Shown piece by piece: positions 8,952 to 17,441 of a DNA stretch of 64,000 nucleotides (position 1 is the first letter of the stretch; each line of letters opens with the position of its first letter). Origin of the DNA: an uncultured Sphingomonas sp. (lineage in GTDB: Bacteria; Pseudomonadota; Alphaproteobacteria; Sphingomonadales; Sphingomonadaceae); contig NZ_CAJYHX010000026.1 of assembly GCF_913774285.1 (NCBI RefSeq), positions 62,001 through 126,000 of the forward strand, read 5' to 3'. A model generated the notes under the pieces. It had not been told where the DNA came from and searched no databases. It saw only the letters and a list, made by a program, of their open reading frames with translations. Both the position numbers and the translations under genes were made by a program.

Positions 8952-10121
8952 ATGACCATCCTCGAAACGCTCAAGAAGCCGGAAGTCGCCGAGGACCTGC
9001 GCGGCCGCGGCTATTCGCGCCGTGACATGGGGCGCATCGCCGCCCTGCTCGGCGGCACGGTCGCGCTCGGCCGCGCGGCGCCCGCCTTCGCCCAGCAATC
9101 GGCCAAGGCGGTGATCGGCGCGGTCCGCATCGGCTCCAACGAATGCTGGACCGGCCCGCTGCCCGCAGGTGCCGCGGCGGCGATGAAGATCGTCACCGAA
9201 GGCAATCGCTACGAGCCGAACGGCGAGCACGAGCAGCTGTTCGCCGCCGTCTCGGCGGTAGAGGGCTTGCCCGCCACGCACATCAAGGCTTGGCCCGGCT
9301 CGAGCGACCCGCTCAACCGCGCCGCCGTCACCTTCGCCTCGCCGACGCGCGGCATCGTCACCGCCGATCCCACCTATGAGCAGATCTGGCGCACCGCCGC
9401 ATGGATCGGCGCAAAGGTCACCAAGGCGCCGCTCGGGCCGCAATACCAGCACGACGTCAAGGCGATGCTGGCGGCGGACCCCAACGCCGGGCTCTATTAT
9501 GTCTGCTCGCCCAACAACCCGACCGGCACGCTGACCCCGATCGCCGACATCGTCTGGCTGGCGGAGAACAAGCCCAAGGACGCGGTGCTGATCGTCGACG
9601 AGGCCTATATCCACTTCGCTGACGCCCCCAATGCCGCCAAGCTGGTCACCGCCCGCGACGACGTGCTGGTGATGCGCACCTTCTCCAAGCTGTTCGGCAT
9701 GGCCGGCATGCGGCTGGGCCTCACCTTCGCGGCACCGGCGCTGCACGACAAGATGATGCGCTATGACGGCATGCAGGTGACCAACATGCTGCCGATGACC
9801 GCAGTGGCCTGCGGCACCGCCTCGATCCCGCTCGCCGCCGAGATCAAGGCGCGGCGCGACGAGATGATCGCGGTGCGCGAGAAGACCATCGCCCATCTCC
9901 AGAACCGTGGGCTCAAGGTGCTCCCGGGCAGCCATGCCAACATGTTCATGACCGAGTGGAAGGGGCGCGCGCCCAAGGAGATGATGGCGGCCTTGCTCGC
10001 CCAGAACGTCCAGATCGGCCGTTCCTGGACCGCCTATCCGATGATGTCGCGGGTCACCGTCGGCTCGGCGGCGGATATGGAGAAGTTCCGGATCGCCGTC
10101 GACAAGGTGCTGATGGCCTGA
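8952..10121 (+). CDS. PLP-dependent aminotransferase (class I/II, HisC-like) with Tat-like signal
   Basis: A 389-residue fold-type I aminotransferase. It shows SPNNPTGT, the DEAYIHF strand that binds the pyridine nitrogen, and the Schiff-base lysine in RTFSKLFGMAGMRLG, as in histidinol-phosphate aminotransferases. Unusually, residues about 21-48 read SRRDMGR, then a hydrophobic run (IAALLGGTVALG), then APAFAQ: a plausible twin-arginine signal with a cleavage site. That would place a cofactor-loaded enzyme in the periplasm. The gene is 34 nt after the TSUP permease and in the same operon as the TonB receptor. The substrate is unknown; a role in histidine synthesis is unlikely. Confidence 0.85.
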   Translation: MTILETLKKPEVAEDLRGRGYSRRDMGRIAALLGGTVALGRAAPAFAQQSAKAVIGAVRIGSNECWTGPLPAGAAAAMKIVTEGNRYEPNGEHEQLFAAVSAVEGLPATHIKAWPGSSDPLNRAAVTFASPTRGIVTADPTYEQIWRTAAWIGAKVTKAPLGPQYQHDVKAMLAADPNAGLYYVCSPNNPTGTLTPIADIVWLAENKPKDAVLIVDEAYIHFADAPNAAKLVTARDDVLVMRTFSKLFGMAGMRLGLTFAAPALHDKMMRYDGMQVTNMLPMTAVACGTASIPLAAEIKARRDEMIAVREKTIAHLQNRGLKVLPGSHANMFMTEWKGRAPKEMMAALLAQNVQIGRSWTAYPMMSRVTVGSAADMEKFRIAVDKVLMA

Positions 10122-10135
10122 ATTGCGGTGCCTGG

Positions 10136-10172
10136 CCCGCGCCGCCTGCCTGGGCGGCGCGGGTCTGTTTTT
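10136..10172 (+). terminator. Rho-independent terminator
   Basis: A perfect 11-bp stem (CCCGCGCCGCC / GGCGGCGCGGG) with a 6-nt loop is followed by TCTGTTTTT. It ends the TonB-receptor operon just before the convergent kinase gene. Confidence 0.9.
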
Positions 10173-10174
10173 CC

Positions 10175-11368
10175 TCAGCCCTGCGGTGCGATCGGCAGCA
10201 TCGCTTCGAACCGCGCGCCGCCCTCCCCATCCAGCAATGTCAGGTCGCCGCCATGGGCGAGCAGGATCTGCCGGGCGAGCGCCAGCCCCACCCCGCTGCC
10301 CTGCGGCTTGGTGGTGAAGAACGGGCGGAAGATCGCGCCGCGATCCGCCTCGGTGACGCCCGGGCCATTGTCCCAGACCTGCCAATAGGCGGCGCACTCG
10401 TCGCGCCATAGCGACAGGCCGACCTGCCCGTCAGCATCCCTACCGACTGCCTCGGCGGCATTCTGGAGCAATGCCCAGAGCGCCGCGCTCAGCTGGTCGG
10501 CGTCGCCGTGCAGGCGCACCGGCGCTGCGGCCTCGAACGCCAGCGGCAGGTCCGGCCAGCGCGTGGCGAACAGCCGCGCCAAATCCTCGGCCCCCTCGCG
10601 CAGGTCGAGCGGGGCGAAGCGCGGCGCCGGCAGCCGCGCCAGTGAGCGATAAGCCTCGCCGAACCGCTGCAGTCCCTCCGCCCGGCGCGCGACGGTGCCG
10701 ATCGCATCGCGCAGCGCCGGAATCGACGGCGCAGGCTCCTCCAGCATGTCCGCCGCGGTGCGGCTGAGCGAGGCGATCGGGGTCAGCGCATTGACGATCT
10801 CGTGGCTCAGCACCTGCACCAGGTCGCGCAGCGTCGCCGCCTCGGCTGCCTTCAGCTCGGCATCGATGTCGATCAGCGCCGCCAGCCGGCTCTGTGCCCC
10901 GCCGAGCGCGAAGTCGCTGGTGGTGAGCGCATAGCTGCGCCCGCCGATCGCCACGGTGGCAGCCCGGCCGGAGGCATCGCCGATCGCCTCGACCAGCAGC
11001 GCCGGCGGGTCGGCGACGAGGTCCGCCGCGCCGAACAGCCGCCGCGCGGCACGGTTGATCGCGGTGAGCCGCCCCTCGCCGTCGAGCGTGACGATGGGCG
11101 CGGGGGAAAGATCGAGCAGCGCGGTCAGCCGTCGCTCGCGATGCGCGGGGTCGGGCGCGGGCATCGGTGCAGCGACCGGTACCAGCTTGGGCCGCTGCGC
11201 CTCGACGATGCCGGTGACCACCCCCCATAGCGCCGCCAGCGCCGACACCAGCGCGCTGGCATAGAGCCCCGCGCTCCACGCGACAGCGAACGCGCCGCCC
11301 GCCAGCAGCAGCAACGTCCCCCGCAGCAGCGCGGCCCAGCCCCTCGAGGTCATGCCCAAGCGTCGCAT
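10175..11368 (-). CDS. Sensor histidine kinase (PAS, HisKA, HATPase_c)
   Basis: A 397-residue membrane kinase. Two N-terminal helices (about 12-50) are followed by a PAS domain (SPAPIVTLDGEGRLTAINRAA), then the phospho-acceptor motif LSHEIVNALTPI. The ATP-binding N, G1 and G2 boxes are ALLQNAAEA, WDNGPGV and GSGVGLALARQI. It resembles NtrY-type kinases and is paired with the NtrC-like regulator upstream in the same direction. Its target is probably the divergent export operon. The ATG at 11368 abuts a 42-nt palindrome whose arm ends in GGGGAGG. An in-frame ATG at 11353 is an alternative start. Confidence 0.9.
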   Translation of the reverse strand: MRRLGMTSRGWAALLRGTLLLLAGGAFAVAWSAGLYASALVSALAALWGVVTGIVEAQRPKLVPVAAPMPAPDPAHRERRLTALLDLSPAPIVTLDGEGRLTAINRAARRLFGAADLVADPPALLVEAIGDASGRAATVAIGGRSYALTTSDFALGGAQSRLAALIDIDAELKAAEAATLRDLVQVLSHEIVNALTPIASLSRTAADMLEEPAPSIPALRDAIGTVARRAEGLQRFGEAYRSLARLPAPRFAPLDLREGAEDLARLFATRWPDLPLAFEAAAPVRLHGDADQLSAALWALLQNAAEAVGRDADGQVGLSLWRDECAAYWQVWDNGPGVTEADRGAIFRPFFTTKPQGSGVGLALARQILLAHGGDLTLLDGEGGARFEAMLPIAPQG

Positions 11369-11540
11369 CCTCCCCTAACCCCTCCCGCTTGCGGGAGGGG
11401 TTAGGGGAGGGTGTGAGAGGCGAGCACAGGCGAACGTCGCAAGCGCGCTAAAGTCCGCCATCCCGCGTCTTCCAGCACCTCCCTCGGCTTCCCGTACACA
11501 CCCTCCCCCTGCCCTTCTCGCAAGCGGGAGGGGAGAAAAG
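11369..11540. repeat. REPIN-like doublet of inverted palindromes
   Basis: A perfect hairpin at 11369-11410 has 20-bp arms around a TT loop (core CCTCCCGCTTGCGGGAGG). About 95 nt later a degenerate inverted partner (around 11500-11537: CACACCCTCCCCC, then CTCGCAAGCGGGAGGGGAG) mirrors the flank GGGGAGGGTGTG. Two inverted REP-type palindromes around a short spacer form a typical REPIN. It lies between the regulator and kinase genes of one operon and its left end touches the kinase start. No coding sequence is seen between the two palindromes. Confidence 0.75.
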
Positions 11541-11567
11541 GGCGCGCCGCGCGCAAGGGCCTGCACC

Positions 11568-12812
11568 TCACAACCCATATTTCGCCATCCGACGATAGAG
11601 CGCCGCCCGCGTCAGCCCGAGCTCGGCCGCCGCGCGGCTGACGTTGAACGCGTGCCGCTTGAGCGCCGCCGCGACCAGCGCCGCCTCGCTCCGCCCCAGA
11701 TTGAGGTCTGCCTTGATCGCGCGCGGCTCCAGCGTGTCCTCGGGCAGGCTAAGTCCCAATGCGGGGACATCGATCGCGTCGCCGCCGCCGAGCAGCACCG
11801 CGCGCTCGATCGCTTGTCGGAGGCCGTGTACCCCATCGGGCCAGGCATCGGCCGCGATCGCCCGCGCTGCCTCTTCGGTCAGCGGGCGCAGGGGCTGGGC
11901 GTAGCGCCCGGCGTAGAGCGCACAGAAATGCCGGGCGAGCAGCAGCGCATCCCCGCCGCGATCGGCGAGCGGCGGCAAGTCGATTTCCACCGTGTTGAGC
12001 CGGAAGCGCAAATCGTCGCTCAGCGCCGAGCGGGTGCCGGCCCGGTCCCGCCGGCTGGTGGCAAGCACGCGCAGCCCACCGAGACGCCGCGCCAGCTCGG
12101 GCTGGAGCGCGGGCGCAAGCTGGTCCACCGCCTCGATCAGCAGCGTTCCGCCCGCGGCCGCGGCGACCCGCGCCTCGATCGATGCGAGATCCGCAACTGC
12201 CGCATCCAGCGTCATCAGCGGCCGCTCGGCACGCCCCGAGGCGCGGTGGAGCATCTGCGCCGCCAGCGTCTTGCCGCTTCCCGCGGGGCCGCTGAGCAGT
12301 ACCGCGGCATCGGTTGGCCCCACGCGCGCGATCAGCCCGCGTGCCGCCTCGATGGCAGGCGCCTCGCCGAGCAGCAGCAGCGCCTCCTCGCCGCTCGGCG
12401 CCGGGGCGGCGACCAGCTTGGCCCGGCGCAGCGCCACCGCCCGCTCGACGGTGGCGAGCAGTCGCTCGTTGCTCCACGGCTTGATCACGAAGTCGCTCGC
12501 CCCGCCGCGCATCGCCTGCACCGCCACCGCGATGCCGCTATGGCCGGTGACCACCACCACAACCGCGTTGCGATCGGCCGCGATCAGCCGGTCGAGCATG
12601 CGAAACCCCTCCTCGCCGGACGTACGCCCGCGTGCGAAATTGAGATCAAGCAGGATCGCGTCCACCGGCCCCTCCGCCAGCCGCACCCAGGCGGCATCGG
12701 GATCGGGCGCGCCGAGGACGCGCAGGTCATTGCGCTCCAGCAACAGCGTCGCCGCGCGAACAATGTCGGGATCGTCGTCGATCACCAGGATGGTCGGTGA
12801 TTCGGTGGGCAC
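11568..12812 (-). CDS. NtrC-like response regulator lacking an evident sigma-54 contact loop
   Basis: About 414 residues. A receiver domain (ILVIDDDPDIV, phospho-acceptor in ILLDLNFARG, VVTGHSG, FVIKPWS) is followed by an AAA+ module with Walker A GPAGSGKTLAAQ and a degenerate Walker B (TLLIEAVDQL). A Fis-type helix-turn-helix (FNVSRAAAELGLTRAALYRRMAKYGL) ends the protein. The GAFTGA loop that touches sigma-54 is not visible between Walker A and B, so it probably does not activate sigma-54 promoters. Start GTG 12812 has an AGGAG site. GTG 12863 in frame would extend the N-terminus over repeated promoter boxes. It is partnered with the kinase downstream and diverges from the export operon. Confidence 0.87.
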   Translation of the reverse strand: MPTESPTILVIDDDPDIVRAATLLLERNDLRVLGAPDPDAAWVRLAEGPVDAILLDLNFARGRTSGEEGFRMLDRLIAADRNAVVVVVTGHSGIAVAVQAMRGGASDFVIKPWSNERLLATVERAVALRRAKLVAAPAPSGEEALLLLGEAPAIEAARGLIARVGPTDAAVLLSGPAGSGKTLAAQMLHRASGRAERPLMTLDAAVADLASIEARVAAAAGGTLLIEAVDQLAPALQPELARRLGGLRVLATSRRDRAGTRSALSDDLRFRLNTVEIDLPPLADRGGDALLLARHFCALYAGRYAQPLRPLTEEAARAIAADAWPDGVHGLRQAIERAVLLGGGDAIDVPALGLSLPEDTLEPRAIKADLNLGRSEAALVAAALKRHAFNVSRAAAELGLTRAALYRRMAKYGL

Positions 12813-12829
12813 TGGCTTGACCGCTCCTG

Positions 12830-12950
12830 ACACGTGTTCGGAATCGCACACTAGCTTGGACACTGTTCGCTCGAAGCGCCAGCCCTTTCCAAATACACCA
12901 TCAATGTCAGCAATTTAGACCCGTACGCTGGCGTACCGTACACTGTTCGC
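12830..12950. promoter_or_regulatory. Repeated ACACTGTTCGC boxes in divergent promoter
   Basis: The 11-mer ACACTGTTCGC occurs exactly at 12860-12870 and 12940-12950 in the same orientation. A variant ACACGTGTTCG lies at 12830-12840. The last box ends 1 nt before the adaptor start codon. They are candidate binding sites for the NtrC-like regulator controlling itself and the divergent exporter. This is inference from position and repetition. Confidence 0.5.
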
Positions 12951-12951
12951 C

Positions 12952-14235
12952 ATGGACGTTACGCCTCTTCACACCAATGGCGCCGCGATGGATCGGCGGA
13001 TCGAGCGCCCCCATGCGCGCCACCGCAAGCTGGCGATACGCATCGGCATGGGCTTGGCGGTCGTCGCTGCGGCGGCCGCGCTCTGGTGGTTCCTGCCCAG
13101 CTCCGGCAGCCTGGCCGTCGACGCAGCGACGATCCGCATCGCCTCCGTCACCCGCGCCGCCTTTGCCGATTACGTGCCGCTGCGCGCCCAGGTCGCCCCA
13201 CTCCAGACCGTCTACGTCACCGCGACCAGCGGCGGGCAGGTCGAGGCGCTGATCGCCAGCGACGGCCAGTCGGTCGCCGCCGGTGCCCCGCTCGCCCGGC
13301 TCGCCAACCCGACGCTGGCGCTCGACGTCGCCAGCCGCTCGGCCAATATCGCCGGGCAGCTCAGCTCGATCAGCGGCCAGCGCCTTTCGATCCAGCAGAG
13401 CCGCGAACAGACCGAGCGCGACATCGCCTCCGCCCGCAACGAACTCGCCAAGTCCGAGGCCCTGCTCCGCCAGAAGCAGATCCTGTTCGACAAGCAGATC
13501 GTCACCGCCGCCGCGGTCACCCCGCTGCGCGAGGAAGTTTCGTACCAGCGCGCGCGGCTGACCGCCCTGGCCCGCAACGCCGCCGAGGCGGACAAGATGC
13601 TCGCGGACCAGTCCAATGGCGTCGACGCCACTGCTGGTGAGCTGCGCGAGAGCCTCGCCATGACTCGCGCCGGCCTCGCCGCGCTGGTGGTGCGCGCGCC
13701 GGTCGCCGGGAGGCTGACCGCCTTCACCCTGCAGCCGGGCCAGATGATCAAGCCGGGCGATGCGGTGGGCCAGGTCGATTCCGAGCGCGCCTGGAAACTT
13801 ACGGCGGACGTCGACCAATTCTATCTCGGCCGCGTCCGTATCGGCCTCACCGCGGTTGCCGATCTCGATGGGCGCAGCCTGCCGCTGACCGTCATCAAGG
13901 TCCTGCCCCAAGTCACCGAAGGGCGATTTCGTGTCGAGCTCGGCTTCAAGGGTGCCCCGCCCGCGGGTCTGAACCGTGGCCAGACGCTCGACGTGCGCCT
14001 CGTCCTCGGCGCCAATCGGCCCGCGGTCGTCGCGCCGTCAGGCGGCTGGCTCGATGCGGGCGGCACCACCGCCTTCGTGCTGACCAGCGACAGCCGCGCC
14101 GTGCGGCGGGCGATCACCACCGGCCGCAGCAACCCCGACCAGGTCGAAGTGACCAGCGGCCTCGCCCCCGGCGACCGCATCGTCACCACGCCGCTCGGCA
14201 CCTACGCCCCCTACCAGACCCTACTCATCCACTAG
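12952..14235 (+). CDS. Periplasmic adaptor of an ABC exporter (HlyD/MacA-like)
   Basis: A 427-residue membrane fusion protein. A short cytoplasmic segment precedes one membrane helix at about 24-45, then come the split lipoyl domain (TSGGQVEALIASDGQSV ... VRAPVAGRLTAFTLQPGQ), a long coiled-coil hairpin rich in Gln and Ala, a beta-barrel and a membrane-proximal domain (TSGLAPGDRIVTTPLG). Such adaptors link MacB-type ABC permeases to an outer membrane channel. It is followed directly by the ATPase and two permease genes. ATG 12952 is chosen; ATG 12988 also gives the full domain set. Confidence 0.88.
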   Translation: MDVTPLHTNGAAMDRRIERPHARHRKLAIRIGMGLAVVAAAAALWWFLPSSGSLAVDAATIRIASVTRAAFADYVPLRAQVAPLQTVYVTATSGGQVEALIASDGQSVAAGAPLARLANPTLALDVASRSANIAGQLSSISGQRLSIQQSREQTERDIASARNELAKSEALLRQKQILFDKQIVTAAAVTPLREEVSYQRARLTALARNAAEADKMLADQSNGVDATAGELRESLAMTRAGLAALVVRAPVAGRLTAFTLQPGQMIKPGDAVGQVDSERAWKLTADVDQFYLGRVRIGLTAVADLDGRSLPLTVIKVLPQVTEGRFRVELGFKGAPPAGLNRGQTLDVRLVLGANRPAVVAPSGGWLDAGGTTAFVLTSDSRAVRRAITTGRSNPDQVEVTSGLAPGDRIVTTPLGTYAPYQTLLIH

Positions 14236-14244
14236 GAGCCCGCC

Positions 14245-14925
14245 ATGATCCAGCTCAACGCCATCCACCGCGCCTATCGCTCTGACGACGTCGAGACGAC
14301 CGCGCTCGCCGAGATCGACCTGACCGTGCAGGCCGGCGAGTTCCTCGCGATCATGGGCCCCTCGGGCTGCGGCAAGTCGACGCTGCTCAACATCCTCGGC
14401 ACGATCGACCGGCCGACCAGCGGCGCCTATCTGTTCGAGGGCGAGGACATCGCCAAGGTGCCCGAAGCGCAGCTGGCCAGGCTCCGCCGCGACCGGCTTG
14501 GCTTCGTGTTCCAGAGCTTCAACCTGATCGACGAGTTGACCATCGCCGAGAATGTCGCGCTGGCGCTCGCCTATCGCTCGATGCCGGCGCGCGAGAAGCG
14601 CGAGCGGGTGGACGCGGCGATGGACCGGGTTGGCATCGCGCACCGCCGCAACCACCATCCGCACCAGCTTTCGGGCGGCCAGCAGCAGCGCGCCGCGATC
14701 GCCCGCGCGATCGTCAGCGAGCCCAGGCTGATTCTCGCCGACGAGCCGACCGGCAACCTCGATACCGAGAATGGCGCGCAGGTGATGGACATCCTCACCC
14801 GGCTCAACGCCGACGGCGCGACGATCGTGATGGTCACCCACTCGCCCGCCCATGCCGATATCGCCAAGCGCACGGTGCACATGCTCGACGGGCGGATCCT
14901 CTCCGCGGTGCGGCGGGCGGCGTGA
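14245..14925 (+). CDS. ABC transporter ATPase (MacB/LolD type)
   Basis: A 226-residue ATP-binding subunit. Walker A is GPSGCGKST, the signature LSGGQQQR, Walker B LILADEPTGNLD, and the H-loop MVTHS. The VFQSFNLIDELT segment after the Q-loop is typical of the MacB/LolD/FtsE subgroup, which uses ATP for mechanotransmission or extraction rather than simple import. It lies 9 nt after the adaptor. Its stop overlaps the GTG of a small membrane peptide gene (GTGA). Confidence 0.95.
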   Translation: MIQLNAIHRAYRSDDVETTALAEIDLTVQAGEFLAIMGPSGCGKSTLLNILGTIDRPTSGAYLFEGEDIAKVPEAQLARLRRDRLGFVFQSFNLIDELTIAENVALALAYRSMPAREKRERVDAAMDRVGIAHRRNHHPHQLSGGQQQRAAIARAIVSEPRLILADEPTGNLDTENGAQVMDILTRLNADGATIVMVTHSPAHADIAKRTVHMLDGRILSAVRRAA

Positions 14926-15023
14926 AGCTCGATCGCGCGCTGACCGTGCTGGTGCTGCTGCTCCTCGCCGTCGCCCTGCTCCGCCATCTTTCCGCCACCC
15001 GCGAACCGGGAGTGACGCCATGA
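14922..15023 (+). CDS. Small single-pass membrane peptide (33 aa)
   Basis: A 33-residue frame begins at GTG 14922, overlapping the ATPase stop, and ends at TGA 15023, overlapping the permease ATG (ATGA). It reads a short basic N-terminus (VKLDRA), one strongly hydrophobic helix (LTVLVLLLLAVALL) and a polar tail. The double 4-base overlap on both sides and the clean helix argue that it is translated. It may be an accessory subunit of the ABC exporter or simply couple translation. I recognise no family. Confidence 0.55.
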   Translation: MKLDRALTVLVLLLLAVALLRHLSATREPGVTP

Positions 15024-17431
15024 CCTCCGCGCTGACCAGCTTCTACCGCGCGCTCACTCGCCACAAATTGTTCGCCGCGCTCAACATCGGCGGGCTGGCG
15101 CTCGGCATCGCGGTGTTCCTGGTGCTGACCCTGTTCGTGCGGTTCGAGACCGGGTTCGATCGCTGGATCCCCGGCGCGGACCAGCTCTACATCGTCCAGG
15201 AAACCTACCACATGCCGGGCTATCCGGAGACGCCGAACCCCTACACCATGGGCAACGAGCTGCTGCATCTGCGCGCGGACTATCCGCAGCTGCAGGGCTT
15301 CCGGATCGCGCAGATGGACGCGACGGTGCGGCAGGGCACCTCGAACACCCGCGAGACCATGGCGGCGGTCGATCCCAATTTCTTCGCGCTGATGCGGCTG
15401 CCGGTCGTGGCCGGGGACCCGACACGCACGCTGGCCAATCCGGACGGCCTGGTCATCACGCAGCGTGCCGCGACCAGCTATTTCGGCCTCACATCGCCGA
15501 TCGGCCGCACCCTCACCGTCATCGCCAATGGCACGACCTATACCTATCGCGTCGGCGCGGTGATCGCGGACATGCGCAAGGACCAGAGCTACACCGCCGA
15601 GCTGTTCGTGCCATTCATTGCATCGCGCTTCGCCGGCGACAATTTCGATCACTGGGGCAGCACCTCGCTGGTGACGCTGCTGCGCTTCCCCGATCGTGCC
15701 GCGGCCCAGCAGTTTGAAGGCGAGTTGCACCGGTTCGCCGAACGACGCGTGTACGGCGGCGACATCAAGAAGGGCGAGTGGGAGCAGTCGCTGCGCCCCT
15801 TGGTCGACAACCACCTCTATGCGGCATCCGACCGTGCGGTGGTGACCACCTTGGGCGCGGTGGGCGTGCTCACCCTGCTGATCGCGATCGTGAACTATAT
15901 CAACCTCGCCACCGCGCGCGCCGGACTGCGCGCCCGTGAGGTGGCCGTGCGCAAGGTGCTCGGCGGCACCCGCCGGGCGCTCACCCGCCAGTTCCTCACC
16001 GAAGCGATGCTGACGGTCATCCTCTCGGCGGTGATCGGGCTTGCCTTGGCGGAGATCGCACTGCCGCTGATCAACACGCTGGGTGGGATGGCGCTACGGA
16101 TCGACTATTGGGGCACGAACAGCGTGCTGCTGCTCCTCGTGCCGCTGGTGCTGGTGGTCGGCGGGGTGGCGGGCCTCTACCCGGCGGCGGTGCTGGCCGG
16201 CTTCCGCCCGGCAGCGGTGCTCGCCGCCGCGCGTGCGCCGGGCGGTGGCCGCGCCGGCGCCCGCGTCCGCGCCGGGCTGGTCGTCGTTCAGTTCTCGATC
16301 GCGATCGCCTTCGCGATCGGCACCACGGTGATGCTCGCGCAGGCCGCCCACGTCCGCAACGCCGATCTCGGCTTCCGGCGCGACGGCCTCTACGTGGTGC
16401 GCTCGCTCAACAGCGGATCTGTGCTGCCCGAGCAGAAGACCGCGCTGATGCGCGCCTTCGCGGCATTACCCGGCGTCAGCAATGTCACCATGGCGCAGAA
16501 CGCGCCGGGCGATCAGGACGTCACCAACTTCTCAACGATGTACCAGCCGGGGATGCAGGGCATCCGCGCGCCCTCGCTGATGGATGTGCGCGTCGGCGAC
16601 CATTATTTCGATACGTTCGGCGCGCGGCTGGTCGCGGGGCGCCTGTTCGATCGCTCGCGTCCGGCCGATGACCGCGCACTCCGCGCCCAAGGCAGCACCG
16701 CGCCCTTCAACGTGGTGATCAATCGCCGGGCCGCCGGCCTGCTCGGCTTCGCCAACCCCCAGGCGGCGATCGGCAAGCAGATCGAAGGCGACGCCTCAAT
16801 GACGATCATCGGCGTGATCGACGACCTGCGCTTCCGCGGCCCACGTCAGGCAATCAGCGGGACGTTCTATCGCCTCGACACCCGGCCGCTGAACGACGCC
16901 TTCATCACGCTGCGATACAGCGGTGATCCGCAGAAGATGGCCGATGGCGTCGAGGCCACGTGGAAGCGGATCGTCCCCACCGAGCCCTTCCGGGGCCGGA
17001 CGATCGAAGAGAATCTGTACAAGGCCTATTACGAGGAGGACACCCGCCGCGGCCGGCTGTTCACCATGGGTGCGGTGCTGGCGATCGGGATCGGCTGCAT
17101 CGGCCTCTACGGGCTCGCCGCCTTCGATACGACGCGGCGGATCAAGGAAATCGGCATCCGCAAGGCGCTGGGCGCCTCCACCCGCGACGTGCTCCAGCTG
17201 CTGGTGGCGAAGTTCCTGCGGCCGGTGCTGCTCGCCAACCTGATCGCCTGGCCGCTCGCGTGGGTGGCGATGCAGCGCTGGCTGTCGACCTTCGACGACC
17301 GGATCGGCCTGTCGCCGCTCTACTTCCTCCTCGCCTCCGCCGTCGCCGTGCTGATCGCGGTCGCCACCGTCATCGGCCAGTCCTGGCGCGTCGCCCGCGC
17401 CGAGCCGGCCCGCGCGCTGCGCTACGAATAA
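15020..17431 (+). CDS. FtsX-like ABC permease (MacB_PCD domain), copy 1
   Basis: An 803-residue permease with two FtsX modules. An N-terminal helix (LFAALNIGGLALGIAVFLVL) is followed by a large periplasmic MacB_PCD domain (about 50-270), three helices with the coupling sequence LRAREVAVRKVLGGTRRALT, a second periplasmic domain and a final three-helix block with IKEIGIRKALGASTRDVLQLL. It works with the upstream ATPase and adaptor, probably in export or envelope maintenance. It is a clear paralogue of the next gene, sharing both termini almost exactly. ATG 15020 is chosen by the overlap and the conserved N-terminus. Confidence 0.92.
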   Translation: MTSALTSFYRALTRHKLFAALNIGGLALGIAVFLVLTLFVRFETGFDRWIPGADQLYIVQETYHMPGYPETPNPYTMGNELLHLRADYPQLQGFRIAQMDATVRQGTSNTRETMAAVDPNFFALMRLPVVAGDPTRTLANPDGLVITQRAATSYFGLTSPIGRTLTVIANGTTYTYRVGAVIADMRKDQSYTAELFVPFIASRFAGDNFDHWGSTSLVTLLRFPDRAAAQQFEGELHRFAERRVYGGDIKKGEWEQSLRPLVDNHLYAASDRAVVTTLGAVGVLTLLIAIVNYINLATARAGLRAREVAVRKVLGGTRRALTRQFLTEAMLTVILSAVIGLALAEIALPLINTLGGMALRIDYWGTNSVLLLLVPLVLVVGGVAGLYPAAVLAGFRPAAVLAAARAPGGGRAGARVRAGLVVVQFSIAIAFAIGTTVMLAQAAHVRNADLGFRRDGLYVVRSLNSGSVLPEQKTALMRAFAALPGVSNVTMAQNAPGDQDVTNFSTMYQPGMQGIRAPSLMDVRVGDHYFDTFGARLVAGRLFDRSRPADDRALRAQGSTAPFNVVINRRAAGLLGFANPQAAIGKQIEGDASMTIIGVIDDLRFRGPRQAISGTFYRLDTRPLNDAFITLRYSGDPQKMADGVEATWKRIVPTEPFRGRTIEENLYKAYYEEDTRRGRLFTMGAVLAIGIGCIGLYGLAAFDTTRRIKEIGIRKALGASTRDVLQLLVAKFLRPVLLANLIAWPLAWVAMQRWLSTFDDRIGLSPLYFLLASAVAVLIAVATVIGQSWRVARAEPARALRYE

Positions 17432-17441
17432 GGATCGCACC

